46,676 bases of DNA from Maricaulis sp036231565 (GCA_036231565.1 JAZAHA010000036.1:1-46676), one strand, 5' to 3'. Counted from the first letter of the stretch, positions 1 to 6,659 are shown. The notes: a model not told the origin generated them from the letters alone. Numbers and translations: made by a program.

Positions 1-114
1 ACCACGCCCTCGGTCGTTCGCTGGTACAGGACCGTGCTCGCCTCCGACCCCGGCCGCCTCGCCGACGTGCCCGGCGTCGATCCGGTCCTGCTCGACGACA
101 TCTCCCGCGGCTGA
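1..114 (+). CDS. C-terminal end of an unidentified protein
   Basis: Frame 1 is open from the window edge to a TGA at 112-114, giving the last 37 residues of a protein that ends DDISRG. Codons are GC-rich at third positions, like the genes that follow, and the next gene starts about 90 bases later on the same strand. The fragment is too short to assign to a family. It could belong to the same accessory block as the coiled-coil operon. Confidence 0.45.
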   Translation, partial: TTPSVVRWYRTVLASDPGRLADVPGVDPVLLDDISRG

Positions 115-201
115 AACGCAGGCGTCCCGGCGCGGCCGGACGCGGCAGTGTCTTGCCTGGACATGCGGGCGCGCCCGCACGTGAAGACGAGGAGAGCGGA
201 C

Positions 202-762
202 ATGGCTAAGAGCGCCGAGGACCTTGCGGAGAGGCGGGACGAGCTCGTGCGGCGGGCCGAGGAGATCGACGCCCGCATCGCGAGGGGCCACCTGGACGGC
301 GCCGACGAGAAGGAACTGGCGCAGATGCGCCGCCGGCGCGACCTCGCCCGCAGCGAGGCGAGGGAGGTCGAGGCCTCCCGGACGCTCCTGCTGGACCGCC
401 AGCGCGAGGCGGCCGACGCCGAGCGCGACCGGTCGCTCAGGGCCGCACGGTCCAGGGCGCGGGAGTCGGCGCGGGCCTTCGAGGCCGCGGCCGAGGCCGT
501 CGACGCCAGACTGGCCGAACTGGAGGAGGCGCACGCCGCGCTCGTCCTGGCCGAGCTGGACCTGTCGCGCGACCTCAGGGCCGCCGGTCTGGGCGAGTCC
601 GGCCGGATCCGCAACCGCCTCGCCGCCGCGATCCGCTGGGCGTCCTGGGCCTCGGCCGAGGGCTACAGCGAGGCGGCGCAGGTGCCGCGCGTCGGCGTCG
701 CCCGGCGCCGGACGCTGACGGCCAGCGCGCGCTCGATCGTGCCGCAGATACCCGAGGACTGA
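202..762 (+). CDS. Coiled-coil hypothetical protein, 186 aa
   Basis: I do not recognise the family. The start at 202 is chosen because GAGGAGAG lies just upstream; an in-frame start at 148 would add 18 residues with no such site. Residues 1-150 are almost entirely Ala, Arg, Glu, Asp and Leu with heptad-like spacing, so a long coiled coil is likely. The C-terminal 40 residues contain a Trp-rich turn and a basic stretch. No signal peptide or membrane segment is seen. It is followed 15 bases later by a second charged small protein and then a third, so the three are probably co-transcribed. Composition is higher in GC than the core genome. Confidence 0.7.
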   Translation: MAKSAEDLAERRDELVRRAEEIDARIARGHLDGADEKELAQMRRRRDLARSEAREVEASRTLLLDRQREAADAERDRSLRAARSRARESARAFEAAAEAVDARLAELEEAHAALVLAELDLSRDLRAAGLGESGRIRNRLAAAIRWASWASAEGYSEAAQVPRVGVARRRTLTASARSIVPQIPED

Positions 763-777
763 GAAGGAGCCAGGGAC

Positions 778-954
778 ATGGAAGACGGAAGGACGCCGAT
801 GCGCGTCGTGACGCGGGAGCGCCAGGCGCTCGCCGCCGAGGAGTACCAGCTCGAGGAGCTGGAGCGGAAGGCCGAGGAGAAGCGCGACGACATCCGCCGC
901 AGGCGGACGCGCGTGACGGCCATGATGGAGGAGTGGGGGCTTGACGATGAGTGA
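778..954 (+). CDS. Small charged helical protein, 58 aa
   Basis: A short gene starting with ATG at 778, preceded by GAAGGAGCCAGG, which contains a good ribosome binding site. The product begins MEDGRTPMRVV and is then a run of Glu, Arg, Lys and Leu (EEYQLEELERKAEEKRDD) that should form a coiled coil. It ends WGLDDE and its last eight bases overlap the next gene, which implies translational coupling. The function is unknown; because it sits between two other small helical proteins, a structural or complex-forming role is possible but only guessed. Confidence 0.65.
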   Translation: MEDGRTPMRVVTRERQALAAEEYQLEELERKAEEKRDDIRRRRTRVTAMMEEWGLDDE

Positions 955-1219
955 CGACCTGAGAGCCCTCGCGACCATCGAAGCGGCCGTGGCCAAGTCC
1001 ACCGGCCGCTTCGTCGAGCTGCGCAAACGGGCCGACGACGTCTACGCGGGCGTCGTCGAACAGATCATGGAGCGCGAGGGCTGCGACGCCCGGACCGCCC
1101 ACCGCCTGGCCAAGGACGATCCCGTGGCGAGGCGGGCCTACGCGCTCTCTTCCGAACTCGCCGACCGGCACGCCGGGGCGACGGAGGCCGCGTCTCGCAT
1201 CGCCGCCTTCGTCCGCTGA
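947..1219 (+). CDS. Small hypothetical protein, 90 aa
   Basis: The ATG at 947 overlaps the stop of the preceding gene and has GGAGGAGTGGGG upstream; a TTG at 941 is a weaker alternative. The product is acidic-basic, mostly helical and soluble, with one Cys and the segment REGCDARTAHRLAKDDP in the middle. No family is recognised. It is the third gene of an apparent operon with the coiled-coil proteins at 202 and 778. It is followed by a gene on the other strand, with the two ending about 45 bases apart. Confidence 0.7.
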   Translation: MSDDLRALATIEAAVAKSTGRFVELRKRADDVYAGVVEQIMEREGCDARTAHRLAKDDPVARRAYALSSELADRHAGATEAASRIAAFVR

Positions 1220-1265
1220 GCCGGCGCGGGGCCGGGCAGGTCGGTCGCCTCCGCCCGGCCCCGCC

Positions 1266-1742
1266 TCACCCCCCTGAGAGACCGATCAGCGCCGCGGCCA
1301 GCGAGGCCGGGTCGGCGTGCCTGAACTCCGCGTAGCGGTCCCGCGACCCCGCCGAAGGGTTCGGCGTCAGGGCGTACTTCTCCGCGTGCCCGGTCGAGAC
1401 GCCGGGGATCTTGTCCATCGGTATCATCCAGGCCGCGTCCAGGCGCATCGTCGCCGGGTCGAGCAGGAGTGCCACCAAGGCGCCGCCGGCGTCCGGCCGG
1501 AAGGTTGCGCGCCGCACGTCGAACTGGACCGTCCGTCCCGCCTGACCCAGCCAGGCCTTGACCTGGACCGGCACGCAGCGGCCCGTTTCCTTGTCCATCA
1601 CCACGAGGTCGATGCCGTGGTCGTCGGCGACTGGCGTGAACGGCGACAGCCGTCCGTCCGACGCCGAGATCAGCGTCGCGGCCAGGTAGACCTCGGCGAT
1701 CGTGCCTCTCTGGCTCGAGGTGAGCCCCGTTCTTCCCGCCAT
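1266..1742 (-). CDS. PD-(D/E)XK nuclease-fold hypothetical protein (DUF4365-like), 158 aa
   Basis: The start at 1742 gives MAGRTGLTSSQRG, typical of small nuclease-fold proteins that begin with a helix before the catalytic core. Residues 40-62 carry DDHGIDLVV followed by PVQVKAW, the D...(E/Q)xK arrangement of PD-(D/E)XK enzymes, with Gln in place of the usual Glu. That pattern is seen in DUF4365-like proteins and some Holliday-junction and restriction enzymes. Whether it cuts DNA is unknown. It is divergent from an XRE-type regulator, and the 76-base gap holds a repeated dyad (1748-1782), so the two are probably co-controlled. A type II toxin-antitoxin-like or restriction-control pair is one possible reading. 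Confidence 0.65.
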   Translation of the reverse strand: MAGRTGLTSSQRGTIAEVYLAATLISASDGRLSPFTPVADDHGIDLVVMDKETGRCVPVQVKAWLGQAGRTVQFDVRRATFRPDAGGALVALLLDPATMRLDAAWMIPMDKIPGVSTGHAEKYALTPNPSAGSRDRYAEFRHADPASLAAALIGLSGG

Positions 1743-1747
1743 TCCGC

Positions 1748-1782
1748 TAATCCTGTTTTGGGATAATCCTGATCCGGGATTA
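1748..1782. promoter_or_regulatory. Two overlapping inverted repeats, likely operator for the XRE regulator
   Basis: The gap between the divergent genes holds TAATCC (1748-1753), GGATAATCC (1761-1769) and GGATTA (1777-1782). They form two dyads, TAATCC-N7-GGATAA and TAATCC-N7-GGATTA, sharing the middle element and with identical 7-base spacers. This is the layout expected for two adjacent dimers of a small helix-turn-helix repressor. The binding protein is inferred to be the XRE product at 1819. Confidence 0.55.
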
Positions 1783-1818
1783 CCGGTTCCGGCTCCGGAT
1801 TGCAAGCGCGAGCGCCCC

Positions 1819-2058
1819 GTGGCCAGGACCGTCCACTCCGAAGCGTACAGAAGCCTGGTCGCGCGCCTCGCCGCGGCCCGCGCCGCCGCGGGCATGACCC
1901 AGCAGGCCCTGGCCGACCGCCTGGGGCGGCCGCAGTCCTTCGTGGCCAAGATCGAGGGCTGCGAACGGCGCATCGACTTGATCGAGTTCCTGCAGATCGC
2001 CCGGGCCGTCGGCGCCGACCCGATGCCGATGATCGAGGAGGCCTGGGCAGCGATCTGA
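1819..2058 (+). CDS. XRE-family helix-turn-helix regulator, 79 aa
   Basis: A compact one-domain regulator. Residues 20-55 contain GMTQQALADRLGRPQSFV and then KIEGCERRIDLIEF, the classic XRE helix-turn-helix (first helix MTQQALADRLG, recognition helix QSFVAKIE). The GTG at 1819 is chosen because family members usually begin with the sequence (V/M)ARTVHS just before helix 1; an ATG at 1702 would extend through the dyads and into the divergent gene. With no extra domain it most likely acts as a dimeric repressor of itself and of the PD-(D/E)XK gene. Stand-alone XRE proteins of this type also serve as antitoxins or restriction-modification controllers. Confidence 0.8.
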   Translation: MARTVHSEAYRSLVARLAAARAAAGMTQQALADRLGRPQSFVAKIEGCERRIDLIEFLQIARAVGADPMPMIEEAWAAI

Positions 2059-2183
2059 CGCGGCCGTCCCGGCGTCAACCCCGTACCCCCAAATGATAGT
2101 CGACGCGGGCTTTCCCTGTCTCTACTCCGGACCGTGCGCGGCGCCGCCGCGCGCGCGTATCGAAGGAACAAAGGAGACACATC

Positions 2184-2516
2184 ATGGACACCGTCAACAT
2201 GAGCCTGGAACTGGCGGGCGCGCGCCCGCTCGACGAGGACCGCCACGAGATGGTCGAGAGGAGGCTGGAGTGGGCGCGGCGCACTCTGGCCTCCGTCTTC
2301 CCCGACGCGACCGAGGGGGAGCTCAGGCTGGCCGCGGCCGCCCAGCGGCTGAGGGACGAGATGCACCGCTTCGAGCGGGAGATGGAGGCCGGCTACGGCG
2401 CGTCCTCACCCTTCCTGTGCGCCCTGCTCGTCGACCACTACGGGGCCGACTACGTGCTGGAGACCGGCGTGGCCGACGAGATCGCCGGCTGGGCCAGGGC
2501 GACGGCGCGCTCATGA
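2184..2516 (+). CDS. Hypothetical protein, 110 aa
   Basis: The ATG at 2184 has a strong AAAGGAGA site eight bases upstream. The product is soluble and mostly helical. Residues 30-65 (RRTLASVFPDATEGELRLAA then QRLRDEMHRFEREME) look like two amphipathic helices, and the C-terminal half contains SPFLCALLVDHYGADYV. No domain is recognised and there is no signal peptide. It lies alone between the regulator at 1819 and the small protein at 2639, with about 120 bases of apparently empty sequence on each side. Its composition matches the GC-rich part of the island. Confidence 0.7.
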   Translation: MDTVNMSLELAGARPLDEDRHEMVERRLEWARRTLASVFPDATEGELRLAAAAQRLRDEMHRFEREMEAGYGASSPFLCALLVDHYGADYVLETGVADEIAGWARATARS

Positions 2517-2638
2517 CCGCGTCAAGTGTTCCGCTGTAAATAAGGGCAGATATCGCGACCCCTCGTCGTGTAGGCCTTTCCGTGGCTTTGGCTAGCCCGA
2601 AGCTGTGTTTTGAAAAAGCGTCGAAGAGGAGAATATCG

Positions 2639-2875
2639 ATGCAGACCACATCAAGCGCCGATGGGTTGGCGCAGGTGCACGCGGCCATGGCCGCTGGGGT
2701 GCGCGGGAATGCGGAAATCTCGGCCATGACCGGGATTCCGTACAACAGCGTGGCGACGAACAAGAGCTGGCTGAGAAAGGGCTACGGCGACCTCTATGTC
2801 GCGCGCGTGCTCCGCAACGGCTACCATCGCACCGAAACGCAGCGCCGCAGGGCGAAAGAGGCGGGCAAGGGCTGA
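2639..2875 (+). CDS. Small helix-turn-helix-like protein, 78 aa
   Basis: The ATG at 2639 follows GAGGAGAATATCG, a good ribosome binding site; an upstream in-frame ATG at 2582 has none. Residues 15-45 read AAMAAGVRGNAEISAMTGIP followed by YNSVATNKSWLRKGYGDL, which has the spacing of a helix-turn-helix used by small DNA-binding proteins that test for the next site. The tail is strongly basic (TETQRRRAKEAGKG), fitting nucleic-acid contact. No family name can be given. A hairpin terminator lies 27 bases after the stop. Confidence 0.65.
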   Translation: MQTTSSADGLAQVHAAMAAGVRGNAEISAMTGIPYNSVATNKSWLRKGYGDLYVARVLRNGYHRTETQRRRAKEAGKG

Positions 2876-2901
2876 ATCGAGCCCGCCTCTAGATACCAAT
2901 G

Positions 2902-2932
2902 AACGGCCCGGTCGACCGACCGGGCCGTTTCA
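2902..2932 (+). terminator. Strong hairpin terminator
   Basis: A 13-base perfect stem (2902-2914 pairing with 2917-2929) is followed by TTTCACTTT. It sits 27 bases after the gene ending at 2875 and should stop its transcript. The upstream arm has no long A run, so the reverse direction is less likely. Confidence 0.7.
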
Positions 2933-3065
2933 CTTTGCGTCCCGACAGTACCTCCGTCTTCCACCGCACGCCACCCGCGTTTGCGCCCCGTTCGCGGGGA
3001 CCTCCGTCCGCGACAGGATGGTCCCGCTGGCGCGCCCGCGCCGGACGCGAAAGACGGAGGAAGAC

Positions 3066-3437
3066 ATGACGGACGAACTCTACTCGATGACCGCCGCGGC
3101 CCTGGTCGAGATGCACGACCGCGCCTGCCGGCCGGAGGACCGCATCGGACGGCCCTGGAAGCGCTCGAAGCGTGAGCTGATCGGCATGATCCGGGCGCTC
3201 GGTGCGACGCACGGCGACGAGCGCTCGCCGAAGGCCGCCGAGGACACCGCGACCGGTGACGCCGAGACGGTCGGCGCCTTCGTGGCCCGGCTGCTGATGA
3301 CCGAGGCGACCTACGCCGAGATCGCCGTCGCAGCCCGCGAGCGCTTCGACGGCGCACGGACCTCGCCGCGCTCTGTGGCCAGTGTGGCGTCGGGGCTCAG
3401 ACGGCGGGGTGTGTTGGTGCCGCGGAGGCGGGGCTAA
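3066..3437 (+). CDS. Hypothetical protein with C-terminal winged-helix-like segment, 123 aa
   Basis: The ATG at 3066 is preceded by GACGGAGGAAG. The N-terminal third contains HDRACRPEDRIGRPWKRSKR, which includes a basic patch. Residues 75-118 (EATYAEIAVAARERFDG, then RTSPRSVASVASGLRRRGV) have the helix-turn-helix plus basic wing pattern of small accessory DNA-binding proteins. The middle is a charged linker. I do not recognise a named family. It resembles the 78-residue protein upstream in size and in having a helix-turn-helix, so they may serve the same element. It is the last gene of the very GC-rich block. Confidence 0.65.
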   Translation: MTDELYSMTAAALVEMHDRACRPEDRIGRPWKRSKRELIGMIRALGATHGDERSPKAAEDTATGDAETVGAFVARLLMTEATYAEIAVAARERFDGARTSPRSVASVASGLRRRGVLVPRRRG

Positions 3438-3465
3438 GTGTTCCTGTTGTGTTCCGAACGAAAAT

Positions 3466-3508
3466 CCTCCATATTGTGCTTCGTATGACTTCGGACACAA
3501 TATGGAGG
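3466..3508 (+). promoter_or_regulatory. Perfect 13-bp inverted repeat that covers the ribosome binding site of the DUF2188 gene
   Basis: CCTCCATATTGTG at 3466-3478 is an exact inverted repeat of CACAATATGGAGG at 3496-3508, with a 17-base loop. The right arm contains the GGAGG that would serve the GTG start at 3514. In RNA the stem would hide this site. As DNA it could equally be an operator. See the findings. Confidence 0.6.
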
Positions 3509-3513
3509 GCTTT

Positions 3514-3756
3514 GTGAGCTCCAATGATCGATACGTGGTGAGACATCCCAAGGGATGGGCCGTGAAGGGTGCGGGCGCCCGACGGGCGAGCGACGTGACT
3601 TCGACGCAGCGCGAGGCCGAGCTGCGGGCGAAGGGCATCGTGCAGAATCTTGGCGGCGGAGAGGTCCGCATCCAGGGCCGTAACGGCCGTTGGCGCGACT
3701 CTGACACTGTTCCGCCCGGAAACGATCCTTGCCCGCCGCGGGATGAGAAGCATTAG
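3514..3756 (+). CDS. DUF2188 domain protein, 80 aa
   Basis: The protein matches the DUF2188 family almost end to end: it opens with NDRYVVRHPKGWAVKGAGA, then has a TQREAELRAKGIVQN segment, the GGGEVRIQGRNGRWRDSDTV core and the PGNDPCPPRDEKH tail. The GTG at 3514 is favoured because GGAGGG lies five bases upstream and because family members begin right at SSNDRYVV. An ATG at 3502 is possible. The family is widespread in bacteria, often in accessory DNA, and its function is not known. Expression may be limited by the hairpin at 3466-3508. The next gene starts 13 bases after the stop. Confidence 0.85.
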   Translation: MSSNDRYVVRHPKGWAVKGAGARRASDVTSTQREAELRAKGIVQNLGGGEVRIQGRNGRWRDSDTVPPGNDPCPPRDEKH

Positions 3757-3769
3757 AAAGGGCAACGAA

Positions 3770-3949
3770 ATGAGACGTCCTCGAAAGCCAAGACCTCCGA
3801 GAAGGCCCCGACCGCCCAAGCCGCCCAATAGAATCGAAGCGATTCGGCCTATTCGTCCGCTCGGGAAAACCCACTGGGTGAAGGGGCACTGGAGATATGT
3901 GTACGACGCTCACAAGTGGACTTGGGTGGACGGGCACTGGTCAAAATGA
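3770..3949 (+). CDS. Small Pro/Arg-rich protein with C-terminal WVKGHW repeats, 59 aa
   Basis: The ATG at 3770 follows AAAGGGCAACGA. The first 28 residues are almost only Arg, Pro and Lys (RRPRKPRPPRRPRPPKPP), a cationic disordered segment. The last 25 contain two near-repeats, WVKGHWRYVYD and WVDGHWSK, like the YxWxxGxW-type repeats of many small secreted proteins, but there is no signal peptide. It follows the DUF2188 gene by 13 bases and probably shares its transcript. Function unknown. Its stop abuts the 3' end of the convergent vsr gene, with no gap. Confidence 0.6.
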   Translation: MRRPRKPRPPRRPRPPKPPNRIEAIRPIRPLGKTHWVKGHWRYVYDAHKWTWVDGHWSK

Positions 3950-4360
3950 CTATCCGTTCAAGAAATCCGAAATCTTGCTAGCCAAAGAGTGCCTGTCTTT
4001 CGTCTCGCACTCCCAGATGACGAGATAGCGCCAGCCCATGCTACTGAGTTGGCTTTGATTGCGCTCATCCCTCGCTACATTGCGTTCCAGCTTGGGAAGC
4101 CAATAGCTCGTATTCGACTTTGGCGGTCTGGTTTTGCACTTCTCCGACGAGTGCTGGTGCCAAAAGCAGCCATGGACAAAAATGACTGACTTGCGTCCCG
4201 GGAAAACTAGGTCGGGTTTTCCAGGAAGATCTCGACGGTGAAGCCTGAAGCGAAAGCCCATCGCGTGCGCGAGGCGGCGGACAATCATTTCAGGTGCTGT
4301 ATCGCGATCCTTGATCGCAGCCATGTTGCGGCTTCGCCGCTTCTTGTCGAGGTGATCCAT
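3950..4360 (-). CDS. vsr: Very short patch repair (Vsr) endonuclease
   Basis: Vsr nicks the strand holding a T:G mismatch left when 5-methylcytosine deaminates, starting repair back to C:G. The start at 4360 gives MDHLDKKRRSRNMAAIK, the usual opening; an ATG at 4387 would add nine residues and is possible. Visible family features are PGKPDLVF (catalytic Asp at 50), a zinc-binding FVHGCFWHQH segment, a second Cys at 75, the Trp-Lys helix YWLPKLERNV and the closing GWRYLVIWECE. At 136 residues it has the normal length. It lies 34 bases after the methyltransferase whose damage it repairs, and both read the same way. Confidence 0.93.
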   Translation of the reverse strand: MDHLDKKRRSRNMAAIKDRDTAPEMIVRRLAHAMGFRFRLHRRDLPGKPDLVFPGRKSVIFVHGCFWHQHSSEKCKTRPPKSNTSYWLPKLERNVARDERNQSQLSSMGWRYLVIWECETKDRHSLASKISDFLNG

Positions 4361-4394
4361 GACGCCAGGATAGCGCGATGGACGCATGCGGTCA

Positions 4395-5351
4395 CTATTC
4401 AGCGGCTACCGTGGTCGCTGATCCTCGTACAAACTCAACATCTTGCTCACGCATAACGCCCATGAGACGCGCCCCAACCCACTCGGCGACCGGAGGTGTG
4501 ACGGCGTTCCCGATGGCGTGGTATCGGAGGCTGTCGATCCGATCAGCTTGCTGATCGCTCATTCCGCGCGGCAACGTCCAGTCGACAGGGAAGCCCTGCA
4601 CTCTTTCTACCTCATTCGGGGTAAAGCGGCGGACGCGGCCATCGGGGTACCAGACGTAATTTCGGGACCAATCAGTTCCGGTGTGCCGAGCTGACTCAGC
4701 ATAAATGCAATGGGCCAAACTCTTCACTAGAGGCCCTTTGACAGGATCTCCAATGATTGTCTGAAAGAGGGAGGGAGATTTCGGCCCATTCGATCGACCC
4801 GCCTTAGGATTCCAGTCGCCGCATTGGGGCTCAAAAAGTACTTGTCCGGGACCTCCGAGGTCTCGATGCATGGCAACAATGTAGACACGGCGGCGTTGCT
4901 GGGGGACTCCGAAGTCTTTGCTGTTAAGCACACGCCACGCCACACCATACCCGAGTTCGTCCAGCGCCTGGAGTACGATTGCGAAGTCGCGTCCTCCGTG
5001 GCTAGAGAGAAGGCCGTGCACGTTTTCGAGGACAACGGCTCTTGGACGGCGCTCTCGAACGAGCCGCATAAACTCGTGAAAGAGTCCAGATTGCTGTCCT
5101 CTAAGCCCAGATCTTGGCCCCATTCGCGCAAGAGAGAGGTCCTGGCAGGGGAATCCGGCTGCCCAAACGTCAGCTTCAGGGATGCTTGCGTCATCGAGTT
5201 TCCTTATGTCCTGCTCAAGCGGGAGGTCAGGCCAATGCTGTTGGAGTATGTCGCGGCAGAATGGCTTGATTTCGCAATGGAAAAGTAACTTGAAGCCAGT
5301 GCGTTCAAGACCAAGGTCGAGGCCTCCGATACCCGAAAAGAATGATGCCAC
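4395..5351 (-). CDS. dcm: DNA (cytosine-5)-methyltransferase
   Basis: It transfers a methyl group from S-adenosylmethionine to cytosine C5 in a specific DNA site. Motif I is FFSGIGGLDLGL (residues 4-15), motif IV GFPCQDLSLA with catalytic Cys69, motif VI ENVHGLL (109-115), motif VIII QQRRRVYIVA (151-160), motif IX RRFTPNEVERVQGFP and motif X GNAVTPP. The target-recognition region between VIII and IX is only about 80 residues. The family usually has a few residues before ASFFSG, and GGGGAGG lies six bases upstream of an in-frame CTG at 5363, so translation may begin there rather than at GTG 5351. vsr follows it and an HNH nuclease diverges from it, so it is the M partner of a likely type II restriction system. 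Confidence 0.95.
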   Translation of the reverse strand: MASFFSGIGGLDLGLERTGFKLLFHCEIKPFCRDILQQHWPDLPLEQDIRKLDDASIPEADVWAAGFPCQDLSLARMGPRSGLRGQQSGLFHEFMRLVRERRPRAVVLENVHGLLSSHGGRDFAIVLQALDELGYGVAWRVLNSKDFGVPQQRRRVYIVAMHRDLGGPGQVLFEPQCGDWNPKAGRSNGPKSPSLFQTIIGDPVKGPLVKSLAHCIYAESARHTGTDWSRNYVWYPDGRVRRFTPNEVERVQGFPVDWTLPRGMSDQQADRIDSLRYHAIGNAVTPPVAEWVGARLMGVMREQDVEFVRGSATTVAAE

Positions 5352-5402
5352 TGTGTAAGACAGGGCGACCTCCCCAGAAGGAACAAATCAAGAACATGCG
5401 GA

Positions 5403-5431
5403 TTTCTATCCGCTTGGGTTGCGTTCGTCAA
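5403..5431 (-). promoter_or_regulatory. Sigma-70-type promoter for the methyltransferase gene
   Basis: On the minus strand TTGACG (5431-5426) and TAGAAA (5408-5403) are separated by 17 bases. A transcript would start near 5396, giving about 30-45 bases of leader before the methyltransferase start. No matching strong promoter for the divergent HNH gene is obvious in the same gap. Confidence 0.55.
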
Positions 5432-5506
5432 CTCTATCCCGTGAACGCGAATCGTTGCTCTGCTAAGAATCTACAGAGTCAGACTGGCGTTTACAAAGGC
5501 TTAAAG

Positions 5507-6526
5507 ATGGCGACCTGCACAGTCCGATGGCGGTCTTCGGGAGGGCGCGGCGAATTTGAATATGTCCCTGCAGACACGCTTGAAGACCGGACGATCGATG
5601 TTTTCATCGAGTCCCTCGGCTTGAGGATTCCGGCGGAGGTGCATGGCGTGAAGGCGCAGGGAAAACCGCGACTTCGAAAGTTTGAGAAGAACAACAAGAA
5701 GAAATTTCACCTCCCGCAGTTGGTCATGGCTGTCGCTCGTCTTCCTGAGCCAGCGCGGCAGGATCATACTCATACCGTCGCTTTCCCGTTGAAGAACAAA
5801 GCCTTCATCATGGACTCGATGGATTTCGATGTAATCGAGGATGACGGCATAAATGCGACCTTGGCGCCGCTCCGTGTGTCGATCCGAAACTCTCAGTTCG
5901 AGATCGACCTACAGGACCGGTTTGATGCGCTCGCAGCTGATCTGGAGAAGATCGAGAGTACTAGAGAGGACTATCCAGAGATCGCTGACGCTATCGAGGC
6001 GCACGCGGCAGAAGTGATGAAGGGGGTGAACTCCATAGAGATACGGAAGGCGGCAGACAGGCTCATTGGGCTCCAGGATGCGACATTCGGCATGACAAAT
6101 GCCGGATCAGTATCAGAGCTCAAGCGGTACGAGGAACGTCCTGAAAGCGAGCTCGAAGACATCATTGAGGGCAAAGAGGGACGTCTTCTTACGCGCATCC
6201 ATTCGTACAAGGAGCGTGACAAAAATTTCGCGAGTAAAGTCAAAAGCTTCTACAAGTCAAAAAATGGTGGAAGGCTGGTTTGCGAGGCCTGCGGTGTCGA
6301 TCCCGTTGAGATCTATGGCGCCAACGGTGAGCGTTGCATTGAGGCGCACCACAGGGTTCCGATCTCGGAACTTCAGCCTGACAGTGTCACTTGTGTGAGT
6401 GAAATGGCGATACTCTGTGCGAACTGCCACCGTGTCGTTCACTCGGAATACCCTTGCCTGTCAGTAGAACAGGCGCGTGAACTAGTTCGATCCGCGCGCC
6501 AAGACAGTACGGATCAAATTAAGTGA
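5507..6526 (+). CDS. HNH endonuclease, probable restriction enzyme, 339 aa
   Basis: The C-terminal ~90 residues are an HNH nuclease domain with structural zinc cysteines: CEAC (259-262), the catalytic EAHH (279-282), CANCH (304-308) and H312. The N-terminal ~250 residues have no obvious domain and are charged and helical from 135 to 250; they may recognise the site. The start at 5507 follows AAAGG; longer in-frame starts reach back into the methyltransferase region and are unlikely. It diverges from the C5-methyltransferase with a 155-base gap, which fits a restriction enzyme protected by that methyltransferase. Base composition is distinctly AT-richer than the chromosome. A stand-alone modification-dependent nuclease is the other possibility. 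Confidence 0.85.
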   Translation: MATCTVRWRSSGGRGEFEYVPADTLEDRTIDVFIESLGLRIPAEVHGVKAQGKPRLRKFEKNNKKKFHLPQLVMAVARLPEPARQDHTHTVAFPLKNKAFIMDSMDFDVIEDDGINATLAPLRVSIRNSQFEIDLQDRFDALAADLEKIESTREDYPEIADAIEAHAAEVMKGVNSIEIRKAADRLIGLQDATFGMTNAGSVSELKRYEERPESELEDIIEGKEGRLLTRIHSYKERDKNFASKVKSFYKSKNGGRLVCEACGVDPVEIYGANGERCIEAHHRVPISELQPDSVTCVSEMAILCANCHRVVHSEYPCLSVEQARELVRSARQDSTDQIK

Positions 6527-6603
6527 TGGTGTCCCCGGCAGGATTCGAACCTGCGGCCCCGAGATTAGGAATCTCGTGCTCTATCCACCTGAGCTACGGG
6601 GAC
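6527..6603 (-). tRNA. tRNA-Arg, anticodon CCU
   Basis: Read on the minus strand, a complete cloverleaf is visible: acceptor GTCCCCG pairs with CGGGGAC, the D arm AGCTCAGGTGGATAGAGC, anticodon stem CGAGA/TCTCG around the loop TTCCTAA (anticodon CCT), and the T arm GCAGGTTCGAATCCTGC. Discriminator A is followed by an encoded CCA at 6529-6527. It directly follows the HNH stop and lies inside the accessory region, while a different tRNA-Arg(CCU) gene is broken at 7793-7833. It may therefore be carried by the element. Confidence 0.95.
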
Positions 6604-6659
6604 CCGAGCCGTGTTTATGCGGGGTAAGGCCAGAGCGCAATGCGGCGATTGCAACGGGG

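Noticed and set aside
1266..2366. A 366-residue minus-strand frame that covers the XRE regulator and the dyads
   Set aside because: Only the last 158 residues, from the ATG at 1742, look like a protein family. The front part is antisense to the XRE gene and lacks a start signal.
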